A stretch of DNA of 64,000 nucleotides from NCBI GenBank assembly GCA_022340305.1, contig JAJDOF010000102.1, positions 1-64,000 on the forward strand, given 5' to 3'. Shown in pieces: positions 1 through 8,265 of the stretch (position 1 is the stretch's first letter; every line of letters begins with the position of its first letter). The notes beneath the pieces are model-generated. The model did no database searches. It saw only the letters and a program-made list of their open reading frames with translations, and was not told the origin of the DNA. The translations under genes and the position numbers were made by a program. The DNA is from Gammaproteobacteria bacterium. Its GTDB lineage: Bacteria; Pseudomonadota; Gammaproteobacteria; GCA-001735895.

Positions 1-1
1 G

Positions 2-70
2 ATATTGCGCGAACAGGGCATGAAAGCGGCGCTCGCCTGGCGCGAGGCCAGACTCGATCTCGATGGCTGA
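2..70 (+). CDS. C-terminal end of an upstream CDS, possibly enoyl-CoA hydratase/isomerase (partial)
   Basis: Frame 2 is open from the window edge and ends with TGA at 68-70, giving a tail that contains the stretch EQGMKAALAWREAR. It overlaps the ATG of the next gene by 8 bases, which is typical of translational coupling. A tail of the type 'EGM.A.L..R' is common at the C-terminus of crotonase-fold enoyl-CoA hydratases, and an acyl-CoA synthetase partner downstream fits that. With only 22 residues visible the family name is inference. Confidence 0.45.
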   Translation: MLREQGMKAALAWREARLDLDG

Positions 71-2162
71 ACATCGCCTCGATCCTCTGCTGCAACCGGC
101 CAGTATCGCCCTGCTCGGTGCCTCCGAGCGTACCGACAGCCCCGGGCGGGTACTCGCGGAAATGGTGATCCATTCGCAATACCAGGGATCGGTTTACCCG
201 GTGAACCCGGGCTATGCGCAAATCCTCGGCCTGCCCTGTTTCGCCGACCTCGCCGCGCTACCGGTGACAGTCGACCACGTCATCATCGCGCTCGGTAATG
301 CCCATCTCGAAGGCGCATTGAGCGCGGCGATCGAGCACGGCGCGAAGGCAGCCACGATCTACTCCAGTGCCGTACTCGAACAGGATTCGGATCCCCCGCT
401 GAAGCAACGCCTGAAAGACATGGCACGGCGAGCCGGTATACAGATCTGCGGCATCAATGGTATGGGATTTTATAACCTGCAACAGCAGTTATACGCTGGT
501 ATATTTCCGCGCGCGGAGCACATTATCCGCGGCGGTATCAGTTACATTGCGCAATCAGGTTCGGCCTTTACCACGCTGTGTCACAACGGTTGCCGGCTCG
601 GTTTCAACCTGTGCGTGTCGGCTGGTGATGAAATGACCACGACGGTCGCGGACTACATGGACTGGTGTCTGGAGCGCGAGGATACCCGCGTGATCGGCCT
701 GTTTCTCGAAACGGTACGCGACCCGCAGGGCTTCGTGGCGGCACTGGAAAAAGCCAATACCCGCGATATCCCTGTCGTCATTCTGAAGATCGGAAAATCC
801 GCGCTCGGCGCCGCCATGGCAGTGACCCACACCGGCGCCATCGCCGGCGATCGTGCAGTGTTCCAGGCCCTGTTCCGACGATACGGTGTGATCGAAGTGG
901 ACGATTTCGACGCAATGGCTGCCATTCTGATGCTGCTGCAATACCCACGCAGAGCCGCCAGTGGCGGCTTCGCCGCCGCCTTCGAATCCGGTGGTTTTCG
1001 CGAATTGGTCACCGATACCGCGGTCGAGCTCGGCATCGATTTTGCCGAGCTCGACCACCCAACCGTAAGCACCCTTGAGCAGCATCTCGATCCCGGACTC
1101 AAGGCCGAGAATCCACTCGATTTATGGGGCTCTCACAATCGTTTCGAAGCACGTTTCACAGCCTGCCTGACGGCACTGATGCAGGACCCGAACGTCGCCG
1201 CAGGCGCATTCTTCAGTAACTTCCGCGACGGCTACTATCTCTCCGAGGCGATTTACCGCGTGGTGGTCGCGGTTAGCGAACGAGTCGACAAACCCATTGT
1301 GCTGGCGACCTGCTATTCTGACCTCGCCAATAACGCGCTCGGCCGACGCGCCTATGACGCCGGCATCCCGCTTATCGACGGTGTGCGCGAAGCCCTGCTC
1401 GCCTTCAAACATCTGTTTGCCTACCGCAGCTTTAAACAGGAAAGAGCCCAACAGGCCACACCCGCGCCCGTCGACCCTGCGGTCGCTGTCGACTGGCGCC
1501 AGCGGCTGTCGCAACACTCGACAGACACCCTCGACGAAAACCAGGCACTCGACCTGCTCGGCGCTTTTGCGATACCCGTGGTGCGCCGCGAGATCGTCGC
1601 GTCAGAGGCAGAGTTGGCGACGGCGGCTGCGGCGATCGGCTTTCCCGTGGTATTAAAGACCGCACAGCCCGGAATCAATCACAAGAGCGATTGCGGTGGG
1701 GTCTTCGTCGGTATCCAGTCGGAACAGGACCTGCTGCGGCATTACCGTGATATCAGCACAAGACTGGGGCCGACGGCGCTGCTGTCACAAATGGCTGACG
1801 CAGGGGTCGAGGTCGCGCTCGGCACGGTTAACGACAGCCAGTTCGGTCCCGTCATCATGGTTGCCGCCGGTGGCATTCTGGTAGAATTACTCGCCGATCG
1901 GGCGCTGGCGATGTGTCCGGTGAGCCCAGACCAGGCTGACGCCATGCTCGACTCGCTCAAGTTAAATCGGCTATTACTGGGCCTGCGCGGCCGACCAGCG
2001 GTGCACCGGCAGGCACTGATCGATGCCATCGTCGACTTATCCCGGCTCGCTTTTTGCTTGCGTGATAGTATTGCCGAAATTGATATCAATCCGCTAATTG
2101 CGCATGCGGACGGTGCGCTCGCCGTCGACGCGTTGATCCTGCGCAGGTCACCCGACAGGTGA
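63..2162 (+). CDS. ADP-forming acyl-CoA synthetase (acetate-CoA ligase family)
   Basis: A 699-residue cytosolic enzyme of the NDP-forming acyl-CoA synthetase superfamily, which interconverts acyl-CoA + ADP + Pi with free acid + CoA + ATP. Residues ~8-130 form a CoA-binding Rossmann domain (SIALLGASER, YPVNPGY). Residues ~150-450 are the succinyl-CoA-ligase-like domains with GYISYIAQSGSA-type loops and the segment VTHTGAIAGDRAVF, which carries the histidine expected to be phosphorylated. Residues ~480-695 are an ATP-grasp domain (FPVVLKTAQPGINHKSDCGG and a closing EIDINPL). The domain order is alpha then beta in one chain, the usual fused form. The start overlaps the end of the preceding CDS by 8 bases, so the two are probably co-transcribed, suggesting use of a particular organic acid or CoA ester. 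Substrate cannot be read from the sequence. Confidence 0.9.
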   Translation: MAEHRLDPLLQPASIALLGASERTDSPGRVLAEMVIHSQYQGSVYPVNPGYAQILGLPCFADLAALPVTVDHVIIALGNAHLEGALSAAIEHGAKAATIYSSAVLEQDSDPPLKQRLKDMARRAGIQICGINGMGFYNLQQQLYAGIFPRAEHIIRGGISYIAQSGSAFTTLCHNGCRLGFNLCVSAGDEMTTTVADYMDWCLEREDTRVIGLFLETVRDPQGFVAALEKANTRDIPVVILKIGKSALGAAMAVTHTGAIAGDRAVFQALFRRYGVIEVDDFDAMAAILMLLQYPRRAASGGFAAAFESGGFRELVTDTAVELGIDFAELDHPTVSTLEQHLDPGLKAENPLDLWGSHNRFEARFTACLTALMQDPNVAAGAFFSNFRDGYYLSEAIYRVVVAVSERVDKPIVLATCYSDLANNALGRRAYDAGIPLIDGVREALLAFKHLFAYRSFKQERAQQATPAPVDPAVAVDWRQRLSQHSTDTLDENQALDLLGAFAIPVVRREIVASEAELATAAAAIGFPVVLKTAQPGINHKSDCGGVFVGIQSEQDLLRHYRDISTRLGPTALLSQMADAGVEVALGTVNDSQFGPVIMVAAGGILVELLADRALAMCPVSPDQADAMLDSLKLNRLLLGLRGRPAVHRQALIDAIVDLSRLAFCLRDSIAEIDINPLIAHADGALAVDALILRRSPDR

Positions 2163-2232
2163 TCGCATCGAGCTCTAGCCGCGCAAACAGTGGATGTAAC
2201 CGCTGTCGGTACCAATAGTAACAGTAACTCTA

Positions 2233-3120
2233 ATGACTTTAAGCGAACTGAATACGAGCGAACGCATCGGCCTGGTGCTGATCATCGCCATCGTCGCGCA
2301 CCTGGCAGTGTATGGCATCCGTTACCTTGGACACCAGTTGATGACGGCGGAGTCCCTGTTGCGCTGGAACAAGCTGCGCACACTCGCTGGACTGCTGACC
2401 AGCATACTCGTGTTTGGCCTTTACTTCGGCACCCTCGGCTTCGTGCTGCAGGAGTTCGGCGTGTCGCTGACGGCCTACCTCGCGAGTGCATCGATACTCG
2501 GTCTCGCCATCGGCTTCGGTTCGCAGGGCGTGGTGCAGGACGTGGTGACGGGCCTTACGGTTATTCTTACGGATTTATTCCAGGTCGGCGACCTGGTCGA
2601 GATTGGTGATAAAACCGGCACTGTGCAAAACATCAGCATGCGCTTTACCACGCTATTGAATCCACTGGGTGCGAAGGTTTTTATACCGAACCGAACCCTG
2701 TCCAACGTCACCATTTATCCACGCGGTTACCTGCGTTGCTATGCCGACGTCACGCTCTCGACCCAGGCGGATCTAGCTGCACAGATGCAGGACCGGGTCG
2801 AAGCGATCACGCGGGGTTTCGTCGAGCAATTTCCCGGCATCCTGCGAGACGATCCCGAATTTGACCTGCCTGTCACTTCGGCTGCGGGCCGTGTTTACCT
2901 GCGCATCAAGTTTCGCGTCTGGCCCGGGCGCATCGTACCTATCGAGCAGGCATTCAAGAATGAAATCATACAGGCTATGAAACTGCTGGACCCCGACTAC
3001 GCCGACTGGATGGTCAGCATCAATAACGAGATCAGTGAAGAGCCCCGGGTTATCAGTCCTTTCCGCTCGGGGCAACACCGCAGGCACGGATCGGGGCGTA
3101 ACATCGATGGTCACGATTAG
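2233..3120 (+). CDS. MscS-family mechanosensitive ion channel
   Basis: A 295-residue inner-membrane protein. Three N-terminal hydrophobic segments lie at about residues 13-30, 50-75 and 85-115. The third (LASASILGLAIGFGSQGVVQDVVTG) has the Ala/Gly-rich pore-helix pattern of MscS. It is followed by the beta domain (FQVGDLVEIGDKTGTVQNISMRFTTL, then VFIPNRTLSNVTIYPRG), also diagnostic. The length matches the small-channel class (about 280-290 residues). Such channels release solutes on hypo-osmotic shock, fitting the salt-handling genes elsewhere in the window. The ATG start follows a short 70-bp gap after the acyl-CoA synthetase; no strong Shine-Dalgarno is visible. The C-terminal ~25 residues (FRSGQHRRHGSG) are basic and probably disordered. 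Confidence 0.93.
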   Translation: MTLSELNTSERIGLVLIIAIVAHLAVYGIRYLGHQLMTAESLLRWNKLRTLAGLLTSILVFGLYFGTLGFVLQEFGVSLTAYLASASILGLAIGFGSQGVVQDVVTGLTVILTDLFQVGDLVEIGDKTGTVQNISMRFTTLLNPLGAKVFIPNRTLSNVTIYPRGYLRCYADVTLSTQADLAAQMQDRVEAITRGFVEQFPGILRDDPEFDLPVTSAAGRVYLRIKFRVWPGRIVPIEQAFKNEIIQAMKLLDPDYADWMVSINNEISEEPRVISPFRSGQHRRHGSGRNIDGHD

Positions 3121-3234
3121 CAGCTGTCGCGCTGGATACAGGGCTGTGGCCAGGCTGCTGCCGGAAACCAGCAAGCCACCGGCATTGGTGCTTGCCGCCA
3201 CTGTAACGCAGGTCCGCAAGTCCCAGCAAAGCAG

Positions 3235-4467
3235 ATGTTGAGACTGATTCGATCCGAATGGCAACTGCTGCTGTTCGGATTCCTGATGACCTTCTGGTCA
3301 TCACCCGGGCAGACATTTCTGATCTCGCTGTTCAGTGGCGAAATTCGCGCAGAGCTTGGCTTGAGCGACGGCGAGTTTGCTGGAATCTACTCGCTGGCGA
3401 CGCTCGCCAGCGCGATGCTGGTAATCTGGTCAGGCGCGCTGGTTGATCGGATGGACCTCAAAAAATTGTCGCTCTGGGTCGTGTTCGGTCTCGCCGCGGG
3501 TTGCGGCCTGATGTCGATCAGCGACTCCGTTCTCACACTGTTGCTGAGCCTGTTCATACTGCGTCAACTCGGCCAGGGCTTGATGTTCATCATCAGCTCG
3601 ACGGCGATGGTGCGCTACCTCGACGAGCACAAGGGCAAGGCATCGGCGCTCGCCAGCATCGGTTATGCAGTGTCTGAAGCGGTCATGCCCGGATTGCTGG
3701 TGTCCCTGCTATTGTGGGTGGGCTGGCGTCAGAGCTGGCAGGTGGCTGCCGTATTGCTCATCGTCTTGATGGTGCCGGCGATCCTCTACCTGTTGCGCGG
3801 TCACCGTCAACGCCATAGCGACTACCTCGTCCGACTCGACGTCCAAAGCGCGGACAACCTGCGAACTTTCCGACGCCGCCAATGGACGCGCGCCGAGGTC
3901 CTGCGCGACCGTTACTTTTACCTGTTCGCGCCGGGCTTGATGTCGCAGCCGTTGATGTTCACCGGCTTTATCTTTCACCAGGTACACCTGGTTGAAGTCA
4001 AGGGCTGGCCGCTGATCGGCTGGGCGACATTGTTTTCGCTCTACGCGATGGTGTCGGTTGCCACCAAGTTGGTGTGCGGACCACTGATCGACCGCTTCGG
4101 TGCCATTCGCATGATCCCGCTGGTTGCGCTGCCGATGGGGATCGGTCTGGTCATCCTGGCGCTGGCAGACAGCCTGGCCTGGGGTGGCGTATTCCTGGTG
4201 CTAACCGGCATAACAGTCGGATTTCAGTCGACCGCAGTGGCGCCCTTCTGGTCGGAGATGTACGGTAACCAGCACCTCGGTGCGATCAAGTCGCTCGGTG
4301 CGGCTGCCATGGTCTTTTGCACGGCGTTATCGCCCATCGTTATCGGCTGGCAAATCGACCTCGGGGTCAGCATGGAAACACTCGCGCTGGCTGCCGCCGC
4401 ATATGTTTTCCTGACCTCGGCACTAGCCTGGTATGCCTGCCGCGCCCGCCTGGCGAATCTCTCCTAG
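3235..4467 (+). CDS. Major facilitator superfamily transporter
   Basis: A 410-residue polytopic inner-membrane protein with about 12 hydrophobic segments and a charged central loop near residues 190-225 (GHRQRHSDYLVRLD). The loop between helices 2 and 3 contains GALVDRMDLKKLS, a degenerate form of the MFS GxLaDrxGrrxxl signature, and a second copy appears in the C-terminal half (GPLIDRFGAIRMIPL). Both support an MFS antiporter/uniporter fold. The first helix (FGFLMTFWSSPGQTFLISLFSGEIR) resembles the NarK/oxalate-formate or monocarboxylate branch in which 'SSxGQTF' is common, but the substrate is unknown. It stands alone, convergent with the small secreted protein downstream. Confidence 0.88.
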   Translation: MLRLIRSEWQLLLFGFLMTFWSSPGQTFLISLFSGEIRAELGLSDGEFAGIYSLATLASAMLVIWSGALVDRMDLKKLSLWVVFGLAAGCGLMSISDSVLTLLLSLFILRQLGQGLMFIISSTAMVRYLDEHKGKASALASIGYAVSEAVMPGLLVSLLLWVGWRQSWQVAAVLLIVLMVPAILYLLRGHRQRHSDYLVRLDVQSADNLRTFRRRQWTRAEVLRDRYFYLFAPGLMSQPLMFTGFIFHQVHLVEVKGWPLIGWATLFSLYAMVSVATKLVCGPLIDRFGAIRMIPLVALPMGIGLVILALADSLAWGGVFLVLTGITVGFQSTAVAPFWSEMYGNQHLGAIKSLGAAAMVFCTALSPIVIGWQIDLGVSMETLALAAAAYVFLTSALAWYACRARLANLS

Positions 4468-4471
4468 CTGG

Positions 4472-4909
4472 CTAGAGTCCCGCGAGGGTGGTTGCCGGCA
4501 CATCAGACAGGTAGAAATCGACGTGCACAGCAGCAAACTCCGAAAGGTCGACCAGTTTGCTGAGACTGCGCTCCGCGGCACCGTAAAACCCCGCTGCTTC
4601 GATTCGACGTTGGAACAGTTCTTCGCGGATTAGCGAGCCGTCGGCTGCGAGGAATTTTACGCGGGCATTGAACTGCGCATGATCCAGCGCTGTTCCATTG
4701 GAAAACATGACGCGAATGACGCCATGGCCTTTCTTGTCAGTCACCACGTAAACATAACCGTAGGCGTTTTTGACAGCGCCACTGGCTGTATGCTGCATAC
4801 GCGCATCGGCATGGTATTCGAAAGTGTGCTCATCTGCGACCGCTCGACCACCAGTGAGCATCAGCAAGGGCAACAGTAATAATGCGTAAATTTTTTCCCG
4901 GTTAATCAT
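4472..4909 (-). CDS. Small exported protein of unknown function
   Basis: A 145-residue protein starting MINREKIYALLLLPLLML, with a Sec signal peptide and likely cleavage after GGRAVA. The ATG at 4909 is preferred because GAAGGAG lies a usual distance upstream; ATG 4912 (spacer ~3) and the track start at 4936 are less likely. The mature part has no cysteines or known motif; it contains a predicted beta-rich stretch (YGYVYVVTDKKGHGVIRVMFSNG) and a second half resembling an accessory 'FYGAAERSLSKLVDLSEF' segment. Family not recognised. It is convergent with the MFS gene and has a leader in which the Shine-Dalgarno can pair with an upstream arm (see the regulatory entry), so it may be conditionally translated. 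Periplasmic location is inferred. Confidence 0.75.
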   Translation of the reverse strand: MINREKIYALLLLPLLMLTGGRAVADEHTFEYHADARMQHTASGAVKNAYGYVYVVTDKKGHGVIRVMFSNGTALDHAQFNARVKFLAADGSLIREELFQRRIEAAGFYGAAERSLSKLVDLSEFAAVHVDFYLSDVPATTLAGL

Positions 4910-4964
4910 CATCTTCTCCTTCGTATTGGTCCGCAAGCGCGGTATAAATGCCTTTATACGAAGG
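4910..4964 (-). promoter_or_regulatory. Possible Shine-Dalgarno-sequestering leader hairpin
   Basis: On the minus-strand transcript, arm CCTTCGTAT (4964-4956) is exactly complementary to ATACGAAGG (4926-4918), which forms the core of the GAAGGAG ribosome-binding site of the secreted protein starting at 4909. Between the arms lies a competing smaller inverted repeat, GTATAAA/TTTATAC (4959-4942, 4-nt loop), which uses part of the first arm. The two pairings are mutually exclusive, as in a thermosensor or a translation switch. Function is inference from complementarity only. Confidence 0.4.
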
Positions 4965-5119
4965 CGCTGTGAATAATCGGTGAAAACTGATTTAATTTAT
5001 CTGGCTGCAATACATTGGCAGGATGTAAACCGGTTGACCCATTCGCGGCACCGGTAAACGCGGTTTCGTGCAATGGCTGCGCAGTTGCCGACAAGCATTA
5101 ACTTTATCGAGGGCAGGTA

Positions 5120-6658
5120 TTGCAGTTGATTACTATATCCGTCAAAACCCGCCTGGCCTGGTATGGCACGACCGTATTCCTCAGTTCGGCCATTCTGCTG
5201 GTGCTGGAAATAACCGCTGGACGGCTAATCGCGCCCTACGTCGGTGTCACGATCTACAGCTGGACCTCGATCATTGGCGTCATCCTGGCGGGGCTGTCGC
5301 TCGGCAACTGGCTCGGTGGTCGCTGGGCCGACCGCGGCGCCGATGAACGCAGCACTGGAATCGTTCTCACCCTGGCGGCCGCCTTCAGCTTGCTGAGCCT
5401 GTTAACGCTGACGGTCATCGCGCCGCTGCTGCAGGCAAGTCAGCTGGACCTGATCAGCGCCAGCTTCGTGTACGTGCTTTGCATGTTTTTCATACCGGCA
5501 CTGCTGCTGGGTATTCCGACGCCGTTACTGACCACACTGGCGCTGAATCTTGACCGCCGCACCGGGCATATCGTAGGCCGCATGCACGCCCTTGCCGCTC
5601 TGGGGAGCATACTCGGAACCTTCGTCACCGGATTTTTCCTGATCCAGTATTTCGGTTCGCGCTTCGTGGTCGTGATCGCCTCGCTCATCCTGCTGCTGCT
5701 GGCGCTACCGTTTCTGTTCAAGGCTTCGCGCCGGGAGCTGGTCGGCCTGTTGCTGCTCGGAGTTATGACGGTCACCCTGACCCAGGTGAGACAGGGTTTT
5801 ACCAGCCCCTGCGAAAGCGAAAGTAATTACTTTTGCCTGCGCGTCATCGACGCCTCGGCACAAGCCCCCTTCGGCCAGGCCCGTGGGCTGGTGCTCGACC
5901 ACCTGCTGCACGGCATCAATCACCAGACTGAGCCCGGAATGCTGATTTCGCCCTATGTACACCTGATGCAGGAACTCATCGGCCAGCACTTTGGCGAGCA
6001 AAAGCTGGCGCAACTGCGTTACTATTTTGCTGGCGGGGGCTCTTACACCCAGCCGAATGCCATTAAATATAACCATCCCGACGCATCGGTCACGGTCGCA
6101 GAGCTTGACCCGCTGGTAACGCGCACCGTTCAGCAGTTACTCTATGTCGATCCCTCTACCATGGAGATCCATCATGGCGATGCACGTGCAGTACTGTTTC
6201 GCCAGCGCGACGCCAGCTTCGACGTAATCGTAACCGACGCATTTCACGACATTGCCATTCCCTATCACCTGGTAACGCTCGAGTACCTGCGCCTGGCGAA
6301 ATCAAAATTGAAACCCGGCGGGCTCTACACGACGAACGTGGTGGACGTTTTTCCCGACCCGAAAATGGTTAAAACCCTGCTGAAAACCATGCAGCAAGAG
6401 TTCGCCCACGTGGATGTCTGGCTAGACCGTATCCCGCAACAGGCCTCTCGCATGACCTATGTGATTTCAGCGAGCAATTCACGCATTGACAACGATGTGC
6501 TCGCATCCGTGCACGGATTCAAGCGACGGTGGTTGCGCATCAACGAGCCCCTGTCGAATTCCGGAACCCGGCTTGAACAGTTGCCGATATTCACCGACGA
6601 CTTCGTGCCGGTGGAACGCATGATTTCGAGTTTGCTGCTGACTGCCGAGGGCCTTTGA
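5120..6658 (+). CDS. Membrane-anchored spermidine-synthase-like methyltransferase-fold protein
   Basis: A 512-residue two-part protein. Residues ~10-215 hold about six to seven membrane helices (starting TTVFLSSAILLVLEITAGRLIAPYVG, the conserved opening of the 'fused MFS/spermidine synthase' family). Residues ~250-510 are a cytosolic Rossmann domain with FAGGGSYTQPNAI (SAM/dcSAM-binding glycine loop), VAELDPLV (acidic residue after beta-2), HGDARAVL and VIVTDAFHDIAIP (the TDAF acceptor-site motif of polyamine synthases). Members are annotated as spermidine synthase, but activity of the membrane-fused form is mostly unproven. The start is TTG at 5120, with GGGCAGGT upstream giving a weak Shine-Dalgarno; it lies ~180 bp downstream of the divergent secreted protein. 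Substrate unknown. Confidence 0.8.
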   Translation: MQLITISVKTRLAWYGTTVFLSSAILLVLEITAGRLIAPYVGVTIYSWTSIIGVILAGLSLGNWLGGRWADRGADERSTGIVLTLAAAFSLLSLLTLTVIAPLLQASQLDLISASFVYVLCMFFIPALLLGIPTPLLTTLALNLDRRTGHIVGRMHALAALGSILGTFVTGFFLIQYFGSRFVVVIASLILLLLALPFLFKASRRELVGLLLLGVMTVTLTQVRQGFTSPCESESNYFCLRVIDASAQAPFGQARGLVLDHLLHGINHQTEPGMLISPYVHLMQELIGQHFGEQKLAQLRYYFAGGGSYTQPNAIKYNHPDASVTVAELDPLVTRTVQQLLYVDPSTMEIHHGDARAVLFRQRDASFDVIVTDAFHDIAIPYHLVTLEYLRLAKSKLKPGGLYTTNVVDVFPDPKMVKTLLKTMQQEFAHVDVWLDRIPQQASRMTYVISASNSRIDNDVLASVHGFKRRWLRINEPLSNSGTRLEQLPIFTDDFVPVERMISSLLLTAEGL

Positions 6659-6674
6659 GCCCGGCTCGCGCGCG

Positions 6675-7274
6675 TTATTCTACGATAAACACCTGGCCTG
6701 TCAGGCAACCTTCGACGGCCTTGCTGTAAGCAAGCCCGACAGCCTCGCTTGAGACGTGTACGTGACCGCGAAAAAAACCATCGTATTTTTGTCGCGACAC
6801 TTCAAGGACTTCCGGACTTACCGTGTTGATGCGGATGCCTCGTGGCATATCAACCGCGGCGCCGAGCACGAATCCGTCGAGTGCACCGTTGGCAGCAGCG
6901 GAGCTGGATCCACCCGTTATCGGGTCACGATTCAACACCCCGCTGGTGAGCGTAAAAGAGCCGTCATCGTCGACAAAGTCCAGGCCTTCGAGCACAAGGT
7001 TGACCTGTGGTAGAACCTTGTGTTTTATCCCTTTCAGGAATTGCTCACTGGTCATGCCGAGTATCGGACCAAAATGACCGTGTCCCACCGCACTGACTAC
7101 CGCACCAACCTTACCGATGTGACGAAACATCCTGCGAATACTGTCGATATCTTCGAGATCGACCAGGAAATCTCCTCGGCTGCGACCGACCTTGATGACT
7201 TCGTGACGTGACGACAGTTCGTCGACCGCACACTTTCCAACCGCTCCACCGGCTCCTACTATAATCACTTTCAC
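6675..7274 (-). CDS. Short-chain dehydrogenase-like protein with altered catalytic motif
   Basis: A 199-residue Rossmann-fold protein: MKVIIVGAGGAVGK is a nucleotide-binding loop, and VGRSRGDFLVDLED gives an NADP-type basic residue after beta-2. The segment VVSAVGHGHFGP corresponds to the NNAG region. A serine is present at the active-site position (FTLTSGVLN), but the expected YxxxK is replaced by SSSAAANGALDGF, so neither the tyrosine nor the lysine is present. This short SDR subfamily (about 200 residues) is widespread in proteobacteria with the same replacement. It is therefore either a reductase with another mechanism or a nucleotide-binding/regulatory protein. An RBS (AGGAGGAGC) precedes the ATG. 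It lies just downstream of the branched-chain aminotransferase gene and could be co-transcribed. Confidence 0.82.
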   Translation of the reverse strand: MKVIIVGAGGAVGKCAVDELSSRHEVIKVGRSRGDFLVDLEDIDSIRRMFRHIGKVGAVVSAVGHGHFGPILGMTSEQFLKGIKHKVLPQVNLVLEGLDFVDDDGSFTLTSGVLNRDPITGGSSSAAANGALDGFVLGAAVDMPRGIRINTVSPEVLEVSRQKYDGFFRGHVHVSSEAVGLAYSKAVEGCLTGQVFIVE

Positions 7275-7306
7275 GCCTGCTCCTCCTGTTAAGTTGAAGC
7301 GCTATA

Positions 7307-8182
7307 TTAATCCTCCGAACAATAATCTGCGATGCTGTTTTTGAAACCCTGCATGATGATCGGCAGCAGTGGAATTTGTGCCTTGTCGAACACATGCTCA
7401 CCGATTCGACGCACCGGGATCAGTTCGGCGCCGGTGCCGGTCAGGAAGCACTCGTCCGCCTGCAGTAAATCTTCGACCTGTAAGCTGGTCTGTTCACAGT
7501 GAATGCCCGCCTGCTCTGCGGCATCGATCACCACCGCGCGGGTAATGCCCTCCAGTATTCCATCCGCAAGCGCTGGGGTCTTAAGTATCCCGTCCACGAC
7601 AATAAACACATTGTCGACGCTGCCTTCGCTGACATAGCCTGCCATATTCAGCATCAGGGCCTCGTCACAGCCCGCACGACTGGCCTCGATGCGCGCGAGT
7701 ATATTATTCAGATAGTTCAGGCTTTTGACTCTGGGATCCAGGCATTGCGCCGGTGTACGCCGAGTGTGCGCGATGTGCAGGCTGACACCCTGTGCGCTCT
7801 CGTTGACATCCATCACCACCAGTTCATCGGCAATGATAAACAGGTTCGGGCGCGCGCACTTGCGCGGATCGATGCCGAGTGAACCCTCGCCGCGGGTTAC
7901 CACCAGCCGCAGGTAGCCGCTGTCACCCACGTAGACTTCGATCAACTGCTCGATTGCCCGCACGATTTGTGCAGGGCTATAGGGCAATTTCAGCTTGATT
8001 GCGCTTGCCGAATCCTGCAATCGTTGCAGATGTGCTTCGAGCATAAACGTCTTATTGTTGTAGAAGCGTAACCCTTCAAATACGCCGTCACCGTAGAGCA
8101 ATCCATGATCGAACACTGAGATAGCCGCGTCGCGGGCCGGCATTATGGTTTCGTTAATCCAGCATAAGGCAGTTTTTTTCAT
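7307..8182 (-). CDS. Branched-chain amino acid aminotransferase (class IV PLP enzyme)
   Basis: Starting at ATG 8182 the product is 291 residues, beginning MKKTALCWINETIMP, near the family norm of ~300. The track start at 8371 is rejected because it runs through the promoter region; ATG 8209 would sit at the predicted transcription start. Fold-type IV PLP features are visible: FDHGLLYGDGVFEGLR near the N-terminus, VTRGEGSLGIDPRKC, KSLNYLNNILARIEA with the PLP lysine (the 'K.LNYL.N' motif), DEALMLN..GYVSEGSVDNVF and FLTGTGAELIPV. These are typical of IlvE. The reaction is 2-oxoglutarate-dependent transamination of Leu/Ile/Val, but a D-amino-acid or aminodeoxychorismate-lyase relative cannot be excluded. 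It is transcribed divergently from a MarR regulator across a shared palindromic operator, which suggests dedicated control rather than housekeeping expression. Confidence 0.87.
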   Translation of the reverse strand: MKKTALCWINETIMPARDAAISVFDHGLLYGDGVFEGLRFYNNKTFMLEAHLQRLQDSASAIKLKLPYSPAQIVRAIEQLIEVYVGDSGYLRLVVTRGEGSLGIDPRKCARPNLFIIADELVVMDVNESAQGVSLHIAHTRRTPAQCLDPRVKSLNYLNNILARIEASRAGCDEALMLNMAGYVSEGSVDNVFIVVDGILKTPALADGILEGITRAVVIDAAEQAGIHCEQTSLQVEDLLQADECFLTGTGAELIPVRRIGEHVFDKAQIPLLPIIMQGFKNSIADYCSED

Positions 8183-8213
8183 CAGCTTATAGGTCAAGTA
8201 TGGTGACATATTA

Positions 8214-8242
8214 TTTTTAAACGGAATTGAATATAATGTCAA
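8214..8242 (-). promoter_or_regulatory. Predicted sigma70 promoter of the aminotransferase gene
   Basis: On the minus strand TTGACA (8242-8237) is followed by a 17-nt spacer and TAAAAA (8219-8214). The -35 hexamer overlaps one half of the palindrome at 8238-8252. A start near 8207 would leave a ~25-nt leader before ATG 8182, supporting that start codon. Confidence 0.55.
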
Positions 8243-8252
8243 TACTATTGAC
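8238..8252. promoter_or_regulatory. MarR-type operator between divergent genes
   Basis: GTCAATACTATTGAC is a perfect inverted repeat with 7-bp arms and a single central base. It overlaps the -35 of the aminotransferase promoter on the minus strand and directly follows a TATAAT (8232-8237) that could serve the MarR gene on the plus strand. Size and position suit a MarR dimer repressing both genes. Binding is inferred. Confidence 0.65.
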
Positions 8253-8265
8253 TTAATTTTTAGCA

